NCBI GenBank assembly: GCA_017745235.1
Contig: JAGHZU010000001.1
Coordinates: forward strand, 1 to 64,000
DNA length: 64,000 nucleotides
From: Caulobacter sp.
GTDB taxonomy: Bacteria > Pseudomonadota > Alphaproteobacteria > Caulobacterales > Caulobacteraceae
Reading direction: 5' to 3'
In this document: positions 36,181 to 44,842 of the stretch, in pieces
Position numbering within the stretch: position 1 is the stretch's first letter
Layout of the letters: each line of letters begins with the position of its first letter
Made by a program: the position numbers and the translations under genes
The notes under the pieces: generated by a model
The model's input: only the letters and a program-made list of their open reading frames with translations
The model's database searches: none
What the model was told of the DNA's origin: nothing

Positions 36181-36429
36181 CTATCGGGGCTTGCGCTCGC
36201 ACCCGATCCGCCATCCATCGCCGTCGCGATCGACCTGGGTCACCTCGAAATCGGCGTCGTAGCAGTCGTAGGTCGTCAGCGTGATCGCATCGCCGCGCGC
36301 CGGCAGCGGCGCGCCGACGGGCGCTCGGATCAGGACCGCGCCGAAGCGCCCGACCGGACCAGGCCGAAACTGATAATGGAACGGCCCGAGCGCGTCGGGC
36401 AGAAGCTGGCGGCGCCGGGGCTGGGTCAC
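36181..36429 (-). CDS. Small hypothetical protein coupled to the transglutaminase gene
   Basis: 82 residues with GTG start at 36429. No family recognised; beta-rich with ADFEVTQVDRDGDGWRIGCE near the end. Its GGAGG ribosome-binding site lies inside the last codons of the upstream transglutaminase-like gene, whose stop is 4 nt before the GTG. That coupling supports a real gene acting together with the transglutaminase-like protein. Confidence 0.62.
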   Translation of the reverse strand: MTQPRRRQLLPDALGPFHYQFRPGPVGRFGAVLIRAPVGAPLPARGDAITLTTYDCYDADFEVTQVDRDGDGWRIGCERKPR

Positions 36430-36433
36430 GACC

Positions 36434-37222
36434 TCATCCTCCGATCCTGTCGATCCTGAAGCTCTGCTCGACGAGCGTGGCGGCGCCGAAAATCGTCATG
36501 AACGCGATGTCGGCGGCGTCGCGCCCGGTCGCGACACGGACAAGGCCGTCCAGCGGGGCCAGGCCGGAGGGGTCGATCAATCGCCAGCGGCCGCCGAGAT
36601 AGACCTCCGCAACGGCGTGAAGATCGGGCGGCTCCAGCCTCCAGGCATAGGCGCTGACGGCCCGGGCCGGGATATCGCCAGCCCGGCAGAGCGCGATCGC
36701 CAAGTGGCTGAAGTCCCGGCAGACCCCGGCGCGATCGACGAGGGTGTCGACCGCCGTCGTCGCGGCGTGACTGACCCCGGCGCGATAGTCCACATGGTCG
36801 GCGATCCAGGTCAGGATCGCGGCCACCTTCGCGCCGCCGCGCAAACCGCCGAATTCCCGCTCGACGAAACGCATCAGCCGATCCGAAGGGCTGTAGCGGC
36901 TGGCCCGAAGGTACGGCAGCACCTCGCTGGGCAGGTCCGCGATCGCCATCTCCCCCGCGCCCGCCAGGCCATGGTCCGCCCCCGCCGCCTCGACCGTGGC
37001 GCGATAGAGCGCATTGATCCTGCCCGAGGCCGCGAACACCGTCCGGCGCTCGCCCGTCAGCGGATCGTCGATGCGCCTCGCCGGCGCGGGCGGCCAGAAG
37101 GTGAGCGCATCCGATGTCACCTGCTGGCCCTCCCCGTGCGCGGCCTCGACCAGCAGAAGAACTTCGCAGGGCGCTGCAAAATCGTAGGTGAGGGAGGCTT
37201 CGATCTCAAAACGCATGCGCAC
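36434..37222 (-). CDS. Transglutaminase-like cysteine protease-fold protein
   Basis: 262 residues. N-terminal beta domain (about 1-110), then a transglutaminase core with catalytic triad Cys in DRAGVCRDFSHLA (about 163-175), His in DLHAVAEVYL (about 202) and Asp in RLIDPSGLAP (about 216). Bacterial members are usually proteases or amide hydrolases rather than cross-linkers. No signal peptide is seen, so cytoplasmic. It is first in a two-gene unit with the 82-residue protein. Confidence 0.9.
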   Translation of the reverse strand: MRMRFEIEASLTYDFAAPCEVLLLVEAAHGEGQQVTSDALTFWPPAPARRIDDPLTGERRTVFAASGRINALYRATVEAAGADHGLAGAGEMAIADLPSEVLPYLRASRYSPSDRLMRFVEREFGGLRGGAKVAAILTWIADHVDYRAGVSHAATTAVDTLVDRAGVCRDFSHLAIALCRAGDIPARAVSAYAWRLEPPDLHAVAEVYLGGRWRLIDPSGLAPLDGLVRVATGRDAADIAFMTIFGAATLVEQSFRIDRIGG

Positions 37223-37469
37223 CCTTCAGGCGGCGACGCCGCCACTCACGCCCAATCAGGGCGCATTGAATCGAAATAAATTTGGAGAAATATTCCAGTC
37301 AATCCTGGCATTTTCATCAATATAACTGTAGGTTCATAAAATAGAAGGCGCGAATATGATTTTTCATGCACGCCAAGACATCGCCGAAATTCGAACGGGA
37401 GCGCTATAAATCCTTCTGATGTGGGGACGCGTCATTCGGTTTCACCTAATTCAGGAAAGGAACGTCAAG

Positions 37470-37736
37470 ATGCTGTCTCAGCCTCAGCGCAACCTTCAGG
37501 TCATGATCCTGTCTCACGACCTTCAGCGCCTGGCCGATCGGCTGCTGCCCGATCGCAACGCCGCGCGCTTCCTGGTCCACGAGACCCTGGTCGCCGCCTT
37601 CGCCGCGCCGTCCGACGCACGCCCGATGGCCGCCCGAGGCCGGGATCTCCGCCGCTCGATGGTCGCGCGGCTGCGCGCGGGCCGTGGACCATCGCAGCGC
37701 CCCGGCCACCAGGCCCGCCGCCAAGCGGCGAAGTGA
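37470..37736 (+). CDS. Small protein resembling sigma-factor region 2
   Basis: 88 residues. The stretch ILSHDLQRLADRLLPDRNAA...LVHETLVAAFAAP has the spacing of ECF sigma region 2 (L...A..LL.DR..A..LV.ETL..A), but there is no region 4 and the tail is basic (RPGHQARRQ). ATG 37470 follows AGGAAAGGAACG, a good ribosome-binding site. The preceding 247 bases are A+T-rich and probably carry the promoter. It may be a sigma-derived fragment that binds RNA polymerase, or a chance resemblance. Confidence 0.6.
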   Translation: MLSQPQRNLQVMILSHDLQRLADRLLPDRNAARFLVHETLVAAFAAPSDARPMAARGRDLRRSMVARLRAGRGPSQRPGHQARRQAAK

Positions 37737-37746
37737 GGAATCGCAG

Positions 37747-38031
37747 ATGCTCGAACCCGTGGACTTCGCCGCCGCTCCCCTGGGACCGAGCCTCGTTCCG
37801 GACGCCGAATGCGGAACCGGCCCGGGCCGGCTGTCGCAAGGCGCATACCGGACGCTCCGCCAGCTGGAGCGCCGGCTGCGCACCGGCGCGCTCGACGCGG
37901 TGAACATCCGCGACGCCCAGGCGCTGGCCGCGCTCGGCCTTGCGCACCATGGCCGCGGCGGATGGCGGCCGACCAGCGACGGCCTGAAATATCTTGGCGA
38001 GCACGGCGGAGAAGCCGCCGCAACCGTCTAG
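37747..38031 (+). CDS. Small hypothetical protein, winged-helix-like tail
   Basis: 94 residues. The part from about 35 to 85 (SQGAYRTLRQLERRLRTGALDAVNI...ALAALGLA...GWRPTSDGLKYL) has the look of a compact helical/winged domain. It starts 10 nt after the preceding stop with GAGGAA upstream, so it is in the same transcript. Function unknown. Confidence 0.65.
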   Translation: MLEPVDFAAAPLGPSLVPDAECGTGPGRLSQGAYRTLRQLERRLRTGALDAVNIRDAQALAALGLAHHGRGGWRPTSDGLKYLGEHGGEAAATV

Positions 38032-38099
38032 CGCCGCAACCGCCAGGTCAGCCTTCCACCGATCAGCGGGCCAGGCCGGCCCGCGGAGCGAGACAGCCC

Positions 38100-38282
38100 A
38101 TGAGCGAGGATCTGCTACGCCTTCGCGACGAGTGCGACCAACTTCGCCAGCGCTGCGATGAACTCCAGCGCCAGCTGAACGACGTCACCTCCCAGGTCGG
38201 CGGCCTGGCCGACGAGCTGGGGCGGCGCTTTTCCGACGCCGCGTTCAACGCCTCGCGCCCCTCCCGGCGCCGCAACGCCTAG
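38100..38282 (+). CDS. 60-residue coiled-coil protein
   Basis: MSEDLLRLRDECDQLRQRCD continues with LQRQLNDVTSQVGGLADELG: regular heptads over about residues 4-40, then a basic tail. Probably an oligomerising small protein. GGAGCGAG precedes the ATG. It lies 68 nt after the previous gene in a row of small same-strand genes. Confidence 0.62.
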   Translation: MSEDLLRLRDECDQLRQRCDELQRQLNDVTSQVGGLADELGRRFSDAAFNASRPSRRRNA

Positions 38283-38323
38283 CGCGATCGCCGACGCCAT
38301 CGACCGCCGACAACAGGACATCC

Positions 38324-38530
38324 ATGAAACAGCCCCCGATCCATCGCATCGTCATCACGGTCTGCCGCAACGACGGCCTATGGGCGGTGGAGGAAGCCGG
38401 CCTCTTCTTCGGCGCGTCTCCCGACAAGGATATCGCCAAGGCTTCGGCCGCACGCCGGGCCCGGGAGCGGATAGGAGAAGGCCAGGCCTGCCAAATCCGG
38501 GTGGCCGGCGAGAACGGCTTCGTGATCTAG
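38324..38530 (+). CDS. 68-residue protein resembling DUF2188
   Basis: The pattern ITVCRNDGLWAVEEAGLFFG, a helix of ASAARRARERI, and the end VAGENGFVI resemble DUF2188 proteins (W-x-V...A...A...DG-x-I). The function of that family is unknown. Starts 41 nt after the coiled-coil gene. It is the last member of the small-gene row that I consider solid. Confidence 0.55.
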   Translation: MKQPPIHRIVITVCRNDGLWAVEEAGLFFGASPDKDIAKASAARRARERIGEGQACQIRVAGENGFVI

Positions 38531-38691
38531 GCAGCCGGAGGCGCGCCCGCTCCGCGGCTCCGACGCTAGAGGCCGGCCTCAGGCGCCGGAGCCCCCCCGA
38601 CTTCGCATCGCGAAGATCCGCCCTCGGCGTCGACGTCAATTTCCGGACTCGACCCGTTGCGGACTAGCGGGTTTGATGTGACACCCTCGGT

Positions 38692-38916
38692 ATGACTGGA
38701 TCAAACTTTGCAGCGCGATTTCGAGCGGCGCAGCCAAAATGGTCACGATGGCTACTTTGGTTTGTCGGCCTTCCCGCTTGGGCGGTCGGAGGCTTTGCTA
38801 TCCTTCGAACGACCGACGGCGGGGCGATGCCGGTTTGGGGTGGGTGCGCGTTCGCTGCATTCGCTGTGATCTGCGTCATCCAGTGGATATTTTATCTTCA
38901 GCGACCCGCGAAATAA
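38692..38916 (+). CDS. Small two-helix membrane protein
   Basis: 74 residues with hydrophobic stretches at about 20-38 and 47-67, WSRWLLWFVGLPAWAVGG and CAFAAFAVICVIQWIFYL. Codon use is more A+T-rich than its neighbours, which may point to transfer. No clear ribosome-binding site before the ATG. The 161 bases upstream hold no gene. Function unknown. Confidence 0.5.
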   Translation: MTGSNFAARFRAAQPKWSRWLLWFVGLPAWAVGGFAILRTTDGGAMPVWGGCAFAAFAVICVIQWIFYLQRPAK

Positions 38917-38943
38917 TCCACGCGCGCTGTCCGTCTCCCACCC

Positions 38944-39378
38944 TCAGCCGGCGCTCGTAACGTCAGCTCGCGGCAGAGGCGGCTCAGCGCGCCAAGTCAT
39001 GCGTAGGATAGCGAGATCGATCGCAGGGGCGGTCTCTGCGAAAAACGGGCAGCCGGCAGCAGCATCTTCGCGGAGAGCCTCGCGATCCAGTGCGGCTAGC
39101 TTCGACAACGCCAAGTCAGCCGCTTCGTTGACCAGTCCATTTTCATCTGATCCGGTCAGCTCGCTGTCGAAAACCCAGACGCCGAGGTTCGGCGACTCCC
39201 AAGCGCAACCGTCTTGAACGATTTGAAGGTCGCCGCCCCGATTGATCATCCCGGCGTCCCGGTAAGCCTCGATCACAAGCTCAATCGAGGTGAAAGGCCA
39301 CGAAGCATTTCCGCCAATCACCTCTACAGCGGCGACGAGATGGTCCGGAAGGACGGCAAGGAGGGGCGCGCGGTTCAT
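38944..39378 (-). CDS. Hypothetical acidic protein, 144 residues
   Basis: No family recognised with certainty. It contains GNASWPFTSIELVIEAYRD, then INRGGDLQIVQDGCAWESPNLG, and is acidic and Trp-containing, which recalls immunity-type or SMI1-like small proteins in general character only. No signal peptide. It is convergent with the membrane protein gene. If it is an immunity protein, no toxin partner is visible nearby. Confidence 0.6.
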   Translation of the reverse strand: MNRAPLLAVLPDHLVAAVEVIGGNASWPFTSIELVIEAYRDAGMINRGGDLQIVQDGCAWESPNLGVWVFDSELTGSDENGLVNEAADLALSKLAALDREALREDAAAGCPFFAETAPAIDLAILRMTWRAEPPLPRADVTSAG

Positions 39379-39666
39379 CGTTACAGGTTACGAGCTTGAG
39401 CACACCGCGCCAACGGCTGCTCCCCACCCCTTCCAGGCCTTGGCGGCCAGGGCGTCCAAGGTCCGTTCGGGGCGGAGGAGCTGACTTCCGGACCCGGCCC
39501 TTTACGCACATCGCGAGGGCCTGGTTGCGAAGTGAGCGCCGGCCAAGGCGCGCGGCTCGCAGCGTGCTGGGTGGGGCCGAACGGTATCCGCCACCCCGCA
39601 GCGCGCTGCAGGGCCGTCCAACGGGTATCGGACGGCCGGGCTGTCCGTCGCGCGACGGGCGCGACG
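39379..39666. other. Gene-free stretch
   Basis: 288 bases between two minus-strand genes. Open frames here are shadows of their neighbours. Short pieces resemble other intergenic stretches of the window (for example the CTTCCGGACCCGG block near 39484 and TTTCCGGACTCGACCCG near 38640), suggesting decayed repeats. No RNA gene seen. Confidence 0.4.
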
Positions 39667-40776
39667 TCATCGAAGGTGTTTGCGTCCGGGCTCGGCCAAG
39701 GGCAGGACGTCCTGCACCAGATGGACCAACATCCTGCCGGGCTCCTCGGCGGCGATCATGTGCGCGGAATTTTCGAACCAGACGAAGCGCTTGGCCGGCG
39801 CCTTCAATCGAAGGTACCAGGTTTCGACAGGGCTCGAGGGCGTCGTGTAGTCGTAGCGGCCCGCGAACATCACGATCGGGCAGTCCAGTTTGCGCAAATC
39901 GTTGAAATCGATTTTCGCCAGTTCCGGCAACAGCGCCGGCAGGGTGACGGCGCTTCCCTTGGCGATGGCGTCCAGGTCGGCTTGGGAATAGTCCGGCGAC
40001 AAGGTCTGGGCGTTGGCCCAGTATCCATAGTTGTCGCGGCCGTGGGCCAAGCCGCCATAGTGGACGCTCCACTTGCGTTGCACGCCGATCTTGGCCAGCG
40101 GCAGGGCGCCGTCGGCTTCCGGGTAGGGCGCGATCGCTTCGAGTTCCCGCACCGCCTCGCCATTGTGGTCGGCCTTGGCGGCCTGGAGGGCGAAGTCGTA
40201 TCCGATCTTCTCGCCCTCGCGCGTGTCGATGACCTGGCCCACGCCGACATAGGCATAGAGCCATTCGGGATGACGTTGCGCCAAGCCAAGGCCCAGCACC
40301 GAGCCCCACGAATGGCCCATCACGAAGATCTTTTCCTTGCCGTAGGTCTTTCGCAGGTAGTCGACCAGCTCCTCGGCGTCCTGCGTCATGCGTTCGCGCG
40401 ACAGGGTCGCGGCGACCGCCTTGGGATCGTTCAGGCCGTAGGTCTTGCCCGCCCCGCGCTGGTCCCATTCGACGACGGTGAAGTAGTCCGTCCAGGGCCC
40501 TTCGAACAGATAACGGTTGGCCAGGTCGGGCGCTGCCGGCCCGCCGTGCAGAACGAGCAAGATCGGATTGCGCCGATCGCGTCCTCGCACGGTGATCCAC
40601 TGCTGGATTCCGCCGATCGTAACGGCCCTGGCTTCGTCGACGCCGTTCGACGAGACGATCTTCTGGGTCCCGCCCAGTAATTGCCCGACCTGCTCGCGGG
40701 TCATCGGCTGGTCGGCGGCCGCAGCCCCCGAAAACAGGGTCGCCAGCAGGACAAGGCCACAGAAGCCGCGCTTCAT
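39667..40776 (-). CDS. Exported alpha/beta hydrolase, proline iminopeptidase family (S33)
   Basis: 369 residues with a signal peptide (MKRGFCGLVLLATLFSGAAA). Oxyanion motif HGGPAAPD near 76, nucleophile Ser in GHSWGS near 149, Asp in GRYDYTTP near 309 and His in ENSAHM near 338 complete the triad. S33 enzymes release N-terminal residues or hydrolyse esters; an exported form is less usual. It stands alone between two gene-poor stretches. Confidence 0.9.
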   Translation of the reverse strand: MKRGFCGLVLLATLFSGAAAADQPMTREQVGQLLGGTQKIVSSNGVDEARAVTIGGIQQWITVRGRDRRNPILLVLHGGPAAPDLANRYLFEGPWTDYFTVVEWDQRGAGKTYGLNDPKAVAATLSRERMTQDAEELVDYLRKTYGKEKIFVMGHSWGSVLGLGLAQRHPEWLYAYVGVGQVIDTREGEKIGYDFALQAAKADHNGEAVRELEAIAPYPEADGALPLAKIGVQRKWSVHYGGLAHGRDNYGYWANAQTLSPDYSQADLDAIAKGSAVTLPALLPELAKIDFNDLRKLDCPIVMFAGRYDYTTPSSPVETWYLRLKAPAKRFVWFENSAHMIAAEEPGRMLVHLVQDVLPLAEPGRKHLR

Positions 40777-41541
40777 TTCGATCTCCAGTTCTTTACGACT
40801 AGAGGCTCGCCAAGTCGGCTACGGATGCGGATGAACGCAATTTAATGGCGACGGCGGCGCATGACCTTCAGTCGCTCTTGGACAATGTCTCGCAGAGGAG
40901 TTCACCCATCGCGGCCGTTTGCGGTGTCCGCTCTGGGGCGCCCAGGGGCGCGGCGCTGACTGACCAGCCATTTTGACGCTGGACGCCCAGCGGCCTGGCG
41001 TCCTCCAGTCGGCCGCCCTCCCGTTGCAGACCGTCGTCTAGCTTGGCAAGGCTAGCCGATGTCCATCCGGCTCCTGTGCGCCTCTTGCGGCCAAATCCTG
41101 ACAGCGCCCTGCGACTGGGAGCAGATGAAGACTACGATCGCGCATCCGCGGATCGAGAACCCGCAGTTCCTGGCGGCTTGCCGATCCGGCTGAGCCTCGA
41201 GGATGCTGTCGATGTGAGGCGCGCTGACGGCGTCGTAGAGCGCAAGGCGCGCTCGCCGGCCGGCGCAATTGCCGCCAACCCCGAGAATGTTGTCGCAGCA
41301 CACTTGCGCTCTGTCGGGAAAGTCAACGGATGCTGCGGGTCTGGTGGCATGGATGGACCGAACCGGGCGTGCATGCGCGGTGCGGCCCTTGCGACCGAAT
41401 GGAGTGATTGCCGGACCCAGGCGGAAGTCAGATTTCTGCCCGACGCGGTCCGCCCTTCGGCGACGGCCTAAGTCCGCCGCCCCCTTTCCGCCGTTCGCGG
41501 GTTCCGGCGGGCGCGCCGCACGCGACGGCGAGCCTCAACCC
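40777..41541. other. Gene-poor region, probably decayed sequence
   Basis: 765 bases with no convincing gene apart from one weak small ORF listed separately. Several overlapping frames on both strands translate into low-quality protein. Codon structure is poor and no ribosome-binding sites stand out. It may be a remnant of an accessory element. No tRNA, insertion sequence ends or terminal repeats were found. Confidence 0.45.
41059..41193 (+). CDS. Possible 44-residue Cys-containing ORF
   Basis: Begins MSIRLLCASCGQILTAPCDW and ends FLAACRSG. The CASCG knuckle plus two more Cys suggest a tiny zinc-binding protein or the remnant of one. No good ribosome-binding site. It lies in the gene-poor stretch, so it could be a fragment. 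Confidence 0.25.
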   Translation: MSIRLLCASCGQILTAPCDWEQMKTTIAHPRIENPQFLAACRSG

Positions 41542-42135
41542 CTACGAGATGAAGTCCTCGGTCAGGCGGAAGTCCAGGCGCTGCTTCACGCCCGGCCAGT
41601 CGCTGTCGACGATCGAAAACACGGCCGTGTCGCGCACGTGGCCGGTCCAGGTGATCTTGTGGTTGCGCAGCACGCCGTCCTTGTAGGCGCCCAGCTTCTC
41701 GACGGCCGCCTGGCTGCGGGCGTTGCGCACGTCGATCATGAACTCCACGCGGATGGCGCCGCTGTCGAAGGCGTGGCTGAGCAGGAGGCGCTTGGACTCC
41801 GGATTGACCGGGCCCGAGCGGGCCTCGGGGTGCAGGAAGGTCGAGCCGACCTCCAGGCCCCGGTGCAGCTTGCGGATGTTCAGGTAGCTGGTGGTGCCCA
41901 CCACCTTGTTGTCCGACAGGCGGCGGATGGCGTAGCCGATGCGCTCGCCGCGCTCGGTCTCGCCCTTCAGCGCGCCCCACCAGTCGGAGAAGCCCTCGCC
42001 GCAGCCGTTGGTCGACATGATCTCCCAGCTTTCGGGATCGCAGTCGATCGCGGCCTTCAGCTCGTCGCGCAGTTCGGCGGTGATCGGTTCCAGCCGGACA
42101 TAGCGGCCTTCGAGGGGGTGAATCTGGATGTTCAT
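41542..42135 (-). CDS. GNAT-family N-acetyltransferase
   Basis: 197 residues of the RimJ/RimL-like branch: N-terminal LEGRYVRLEPITAELRDEL (about 8-26), acetyl-CoA region with VGSTFLHPEARSGPVNPESKRLL (near 112-134), then ARSQAAVEKLGAYKDGVLR (near 155). In this branch the substrates are amino groups of proteins or small molecules. ATG 42135 was chosen at the first conserved strand; an alternative in-frame ATG is at 42147. It is divergent from the beta-barrel gene. Confidence 0.88.
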   Translation of the reverse strand: MNIQIHPLEGRYVRLEPITAELRDELKAAIDCDPESWEIMSTNGCGEGFSDWWGALKGETERGERIGYAIRRLSDNKVVGTTSYLNIRKLHRGLEVGSTFLHPEARSGPVNPESKRLLLSHAFDSGAIRVEFMIDVRNARSQAAVEKLGAYKDGVLRNHKITWTGHVRDTAVFSIVDSDWPGVKQRLDFRLTEDFIS

Positions 42136-42329
42136 GGGCGGCAACATGGCCTTGACCGGCGCCGTCGCGCAAGCACGGACGACCGCCCTCCAGCGCCTCA
42201 TTCGATCTTTGCGAGCTGCTGACGCGCCTTGACGCCACGCGGTCGCAAGTTCCGGGCGGCGATCGTGCGGACGAGCGCCTAACGACGACGCGCGGCCGTC
42301 AGGGACCGCGACGCGAGAGGGAGAAACCG

Positions 42330-43304
42330 ATGACCGCCACCCCATGCCGAGCCGCGCTCGCCGGAACGCTCCTGGCCTTCCTGGCGGCTGCCCACGCCTT
42401 CGCCAGCGACACGCGCCAGGCCGTCAGCGACGCGTGGTGGACAGGCCCGATCATGGCCTCGGGCGCCTCGACCCTGCCCAAGGGCCGCGCCCTGATCGAG
42501 CCGTATCTCTACGACGCCAAGCCCTATGGCGTGATCGACGGCGACGGCCACCGCCACGACGTCCCCGACGCCGACACCTACGGCTCGCTGACCTATCTTC
42601 TATATGGCGTCACCGACACCTTCACGGCCGGAGTCATCCCGCGTTTCGGCTATGCGAAGACCAGCGCCGGCTCCAGCTCGGGCGTCCAGTTGGGCGATTT
42701 CACCGTCCAGGGCCAATACCGCCTGACCCAGTGGAAAGAGGGCCGCCGCACGCCGACCATCTCGTTGCTGCTGCAAGAGACCCTGCCCACCGGCCGCCAT
42801 GACAGGCTGGACGACCGCCCGCACGACGGCTTCGGCAGCGGAGCCTACGCCACCACCCTGGCGGTCAATTCCCAGACCTATTTCTGGACGCCCAACGGCC
42901 GCATCCTGCGCACCCGCCTGAACCTCGCCTACACGGTCTCGGGTCACGCCGACGTCGAGGGCAAGAGCGTCTACGGCACGCCGGCCGGCTTCGACGGCCG
43001 CGCCAAGCCGGGCGACTCGTTCAACGTGGATCTGGCGTTCGAATACAGCATCACCCGTCGGTGGGTGGCGGCCCTGGACCTGGCCTACCAGCGCGACGCT
43101 TCGGCCGAGGTCCGCGGAGTCGACGGGACGGGCGCGCCCTACGAACGCCGCTCGCCCATCAGCCAGGCCCTGATCCTGGCCCCGGCCGTCGAGTACAATT
43201 TCAGCCCCGCCATCGGCGTGATCATGGGCGCCCGCATCATCCCGGCCGGTCGCAACGTCACCGCCTCGGTGACGCCGGTGATCGCGGTGAACTACGTGCT
43301 GTAG
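42330..43304 (+). CDS. Outer-membrane beta-barrel, phenol-pathway transporter type
   Basis: 324 residues, signal peptide to about AFAS (26). The mature chain alternates polar and non-polar residues, as in barrel strands, and has LPTGRHDRLDDRPHDGFGSG near 155 and a final aromatic/leucine strand (VIAVNYVL). This layout fits the putative MetA-pathway-of-phenol-degradation family of outer-membrane proteins; a transport role is inferred. Single gene, GAGAGGGAG upstream. Confidence 0.75.
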   Translation: MTATPCRAALAGTLLAFLAAAHAFASDTRQAVSDAWWTGPIMASGASTLPKGRALIEPYLYDAKPYGVIDGDGHRHDVPDADTYGSLTYLLYGVTDTFTAGVIPRFGYAKTSAGSSSGVQLGDFTVQGQYRLTQWKEGRRTPTISLLLQETLPTGRHDRLDDRPHDGFGSGAYATTLAVNSQTYFWTPNGRILRTRLNLAYTVSGHADVEGKSVYGTPAGFDGRAKPGDSFNVDLAFEYSITRRWVAALDLAYQRDASAEVRGVDGTGAPYERRSPISQALILAPAVEYNFSPAIGVIMGARIIPAGRNVTASVTPVIAVNYVL

Positions 43305-43368
43305 CGCCCTCCCCCGCCCTCTCGGTTTTCCCAGCTTGCCCTGAACGTGAACCAGCGCTAGCTTGCGT

Positions 43369-43384
43369 TCAAACAATTGTTTGA
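43369..43384. promoter_or_regulatory. PsrA-like operator upstream of acyl-CoA dehydrogenase
   Basis: TCAAACAATTGTTTGA, a perfect 16-base palindrome 30 nt before the acyl-CoA dehydrogenase start. Its core CAAAC-N4-GTTTG matches the site described for PsrA, a TetR-family regulator of fatty-acid degradation in Pseudomonas. The regulator gene is not in the window. Confidence 0.7.
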
Positions 43385-43414
43385 CACGCCAAAACGAACG
43401 GGATCGGGAACGCC

Positions 43415-44722
43415 ATGGATTTCGACATCTCCCCCACGCAGCGCAGCTTCCTGGACCGCGTCACCGCGTTCATGGACGAGCACATCGTTCCGGCCGTGCC
43501 GCGCTATGAGGCCGAGATGAACGTGCTCGGGGCCGAGCGCTGGAAAGTGGTGCAGGTCGTGGAAGAGCTGAAGGCCAAGGCCAAGGCCGCCGGCCTGTGG
43601 AACTTCTTCATGCCGCCCCACAGCGGCCAGCAGCACGTGGACGACACCTTCCAGTTCGAGGGCGTCCAGCTGACCAACCTGGAATACAGCCTGATCGCCG
43701 AACAGCTGGGCAAGATCGGCTTCGCCTCGGAGGTCTTCAACTGCTCGGCGCCCGACACGGGCAACATGGAAGTGCTGATGCGCTACGGCACGCTGGCGCA
43801 GAAGGAGAAGTGGCTGCGCCCGCTGATGAACGGCGAGATCCGTTCGGCCTTCCTGATGACCGAGCCGGCCGTGGCCAGCTCGGACGCCACCAACATCGAG
43901 ACCCGCATCGAGCGCGACGGCGACCACTACGTCATCAACGGCCGCAAGTGGTGGTCCTCGGGCGTGGGCGACCCGCGCTGCAAGGTCGCCATCGTCATGG
44001 GCAAGACCGATCCGGACAATCCCAGCCGCCACCAGCAGCAGAGCCAGGTGCTGGTGCCGATGGACACGCCCGGAATCGAGATCGTCCGCATGCTGCCGGT
44101 GTTCGGCTATGACGACGCCCCGCACGGCCACGCCGAGGTGATCCTGAAGGACGTGCGCGTGCCGATCGAGGACGCCCTGCTGCTGGGCGAGGGCCGCGGC
44201 TTCGAAATCGCCCAGGGGCGCCTTGGCCCCGGCCGCATCCACCACTGCATGCGCACCATCGGCACGGCGGAAGTCGCGCTGGAGAAGATGTGCAAGCGCC
44301 TGATGAGCCGCAAGGCGTTCGGCAAATACATCTCCGACCACTCGGTGTGGGAAGAGCGCGTGGCCGACGCCCGCATCGACATCGAGATGTGCCGCCTGCT
44401 GTGCCTGAAGGCCGCCGACATGATGGACAAGGCCGGCAACAAGTCGGCCCGCCTGGAGATCGCCATGATCAAGGTCGCGGCCCCGCGCCTGGCCCTGAAG
44501 ATCATCGACGACGCCATCCAGGCCCACGGCGGCGGCGGCGTGACCACCGACTTCGGCCTTGCGAAAGCCTATGCCGGCATCCGCACCCTGCGCCTGGCCG
44601 ACGGTCCGGACGAGGTGCACCAGCGCACCATCGCCCGCATGGAGTACGGCAAGTACGGCGACCTGGTCTTCAAGCAGAAAGCCGAGAAGGAAGCCGCCCT
44701 GCACGTGCCGGGCATCCGGTAA
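43415..44722 (+). CDS. Acyl-CoA dehydrogenase
   Basis: First step of beta-oxidation, FAD-dependent. 435 residues: N-terminal helical domain ([19 protein letters not shown]), FAD-binding block [18 protein letters not shown] near 147-164, central beta domain with [10 protein letters not shown] near 175, and the C-terminal helical domain with [15 protein letters not shown] near 369. This resembles the ACAD10/11-type branch. A PsrA-like palindrome lies directly upstream, so fatty-acid-dependent derepression is expected. It ends in a strong terminator. Confidence 0.92.
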   Translation: MDFDISPTQRSFLDRVTAFMDEHIVPAVPRYEAEMNVLGAERWKVVQVVEELKAKAKAAGLWNFFMPPHSGQQHVDDTFQFEGVQLTNLEYSLIAEQLGKIGFASEVFNCSAPDTGNMEVLMRYGTLAQKEKWLRPLMNGEIRSAFLMTEPAVASSDATNIETRIERDGDHYVINGRKWWSSGVGDPRCKVAIVMGKTDPDNPSRHQQQSQVLVPMDTPGIEIVRMLPVFGYDDAPHGHAEVILKDVRVPIEDALLLGEGRGFEIAQGRLGPGRIHHCMRTIGTAEVALEKMCKRLMSRKAFGKYISDHSVWEERVADARIDIEMCRLLCLKAADMMDKAGNKSARLEIAMIKVAAPRLALKIIDDAIQAHGGGGVTTDFGLAKAYAGIRTLRLADGPDEVHQRTIARMEYGKYGDLVFKQKAEKEAALHVPGIR

Positions 44723-44739
44723 CGCGGCGACGCCCCCTC

Positions 44740-44777
44740 CGGCCCTTCGGGCCGCCTCCCCCGTTGCACGGGGGAGG
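44740..44777. repeat. Two-hairpin palindromic repeat after acyl-CoA dehydrogenase
   Basis: CGGCCC-TTC-GGGCCG (44740-44754) directly followed by CCTCCCCCG-TTGCA-CGGGGGAGG (44755-44777). The CCCCCTCCG style recalls the larger repeat at 17066-17154. It sits 18 nt after a stop codon and just before a terminator. Confidence 0.65.
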
Positions 44778-44795
44778 ATGGGAGTCTGAGATCGA

Positions 44796-44820
44796 GGGGA
44801 CGCTACGGCGTCCCCTTTTT
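44796..44820 (+). terminator. Rho-independent terminator of the acyl-CoA dehydrogenase gene
   Basis: GGGGACGC-TACG-GCGTCCCC followed by TTTTT. The 8-base stem is capped by C(UACG)G, one of the most stable tetraloops. This is the clearest intrinsic terminator in the window. Confidence 0.92.
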
Positions 44821-44842
44821 CTTGCCCGCGACTCGCCTGCGC

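Noticed and set aside
38944..39378. Toxin-immunity pair
   Set aside because: The 144-residue protein has an immunity-like look, but no toxin or polymorphic-toxin gene is adjacent, so the call is not supported.
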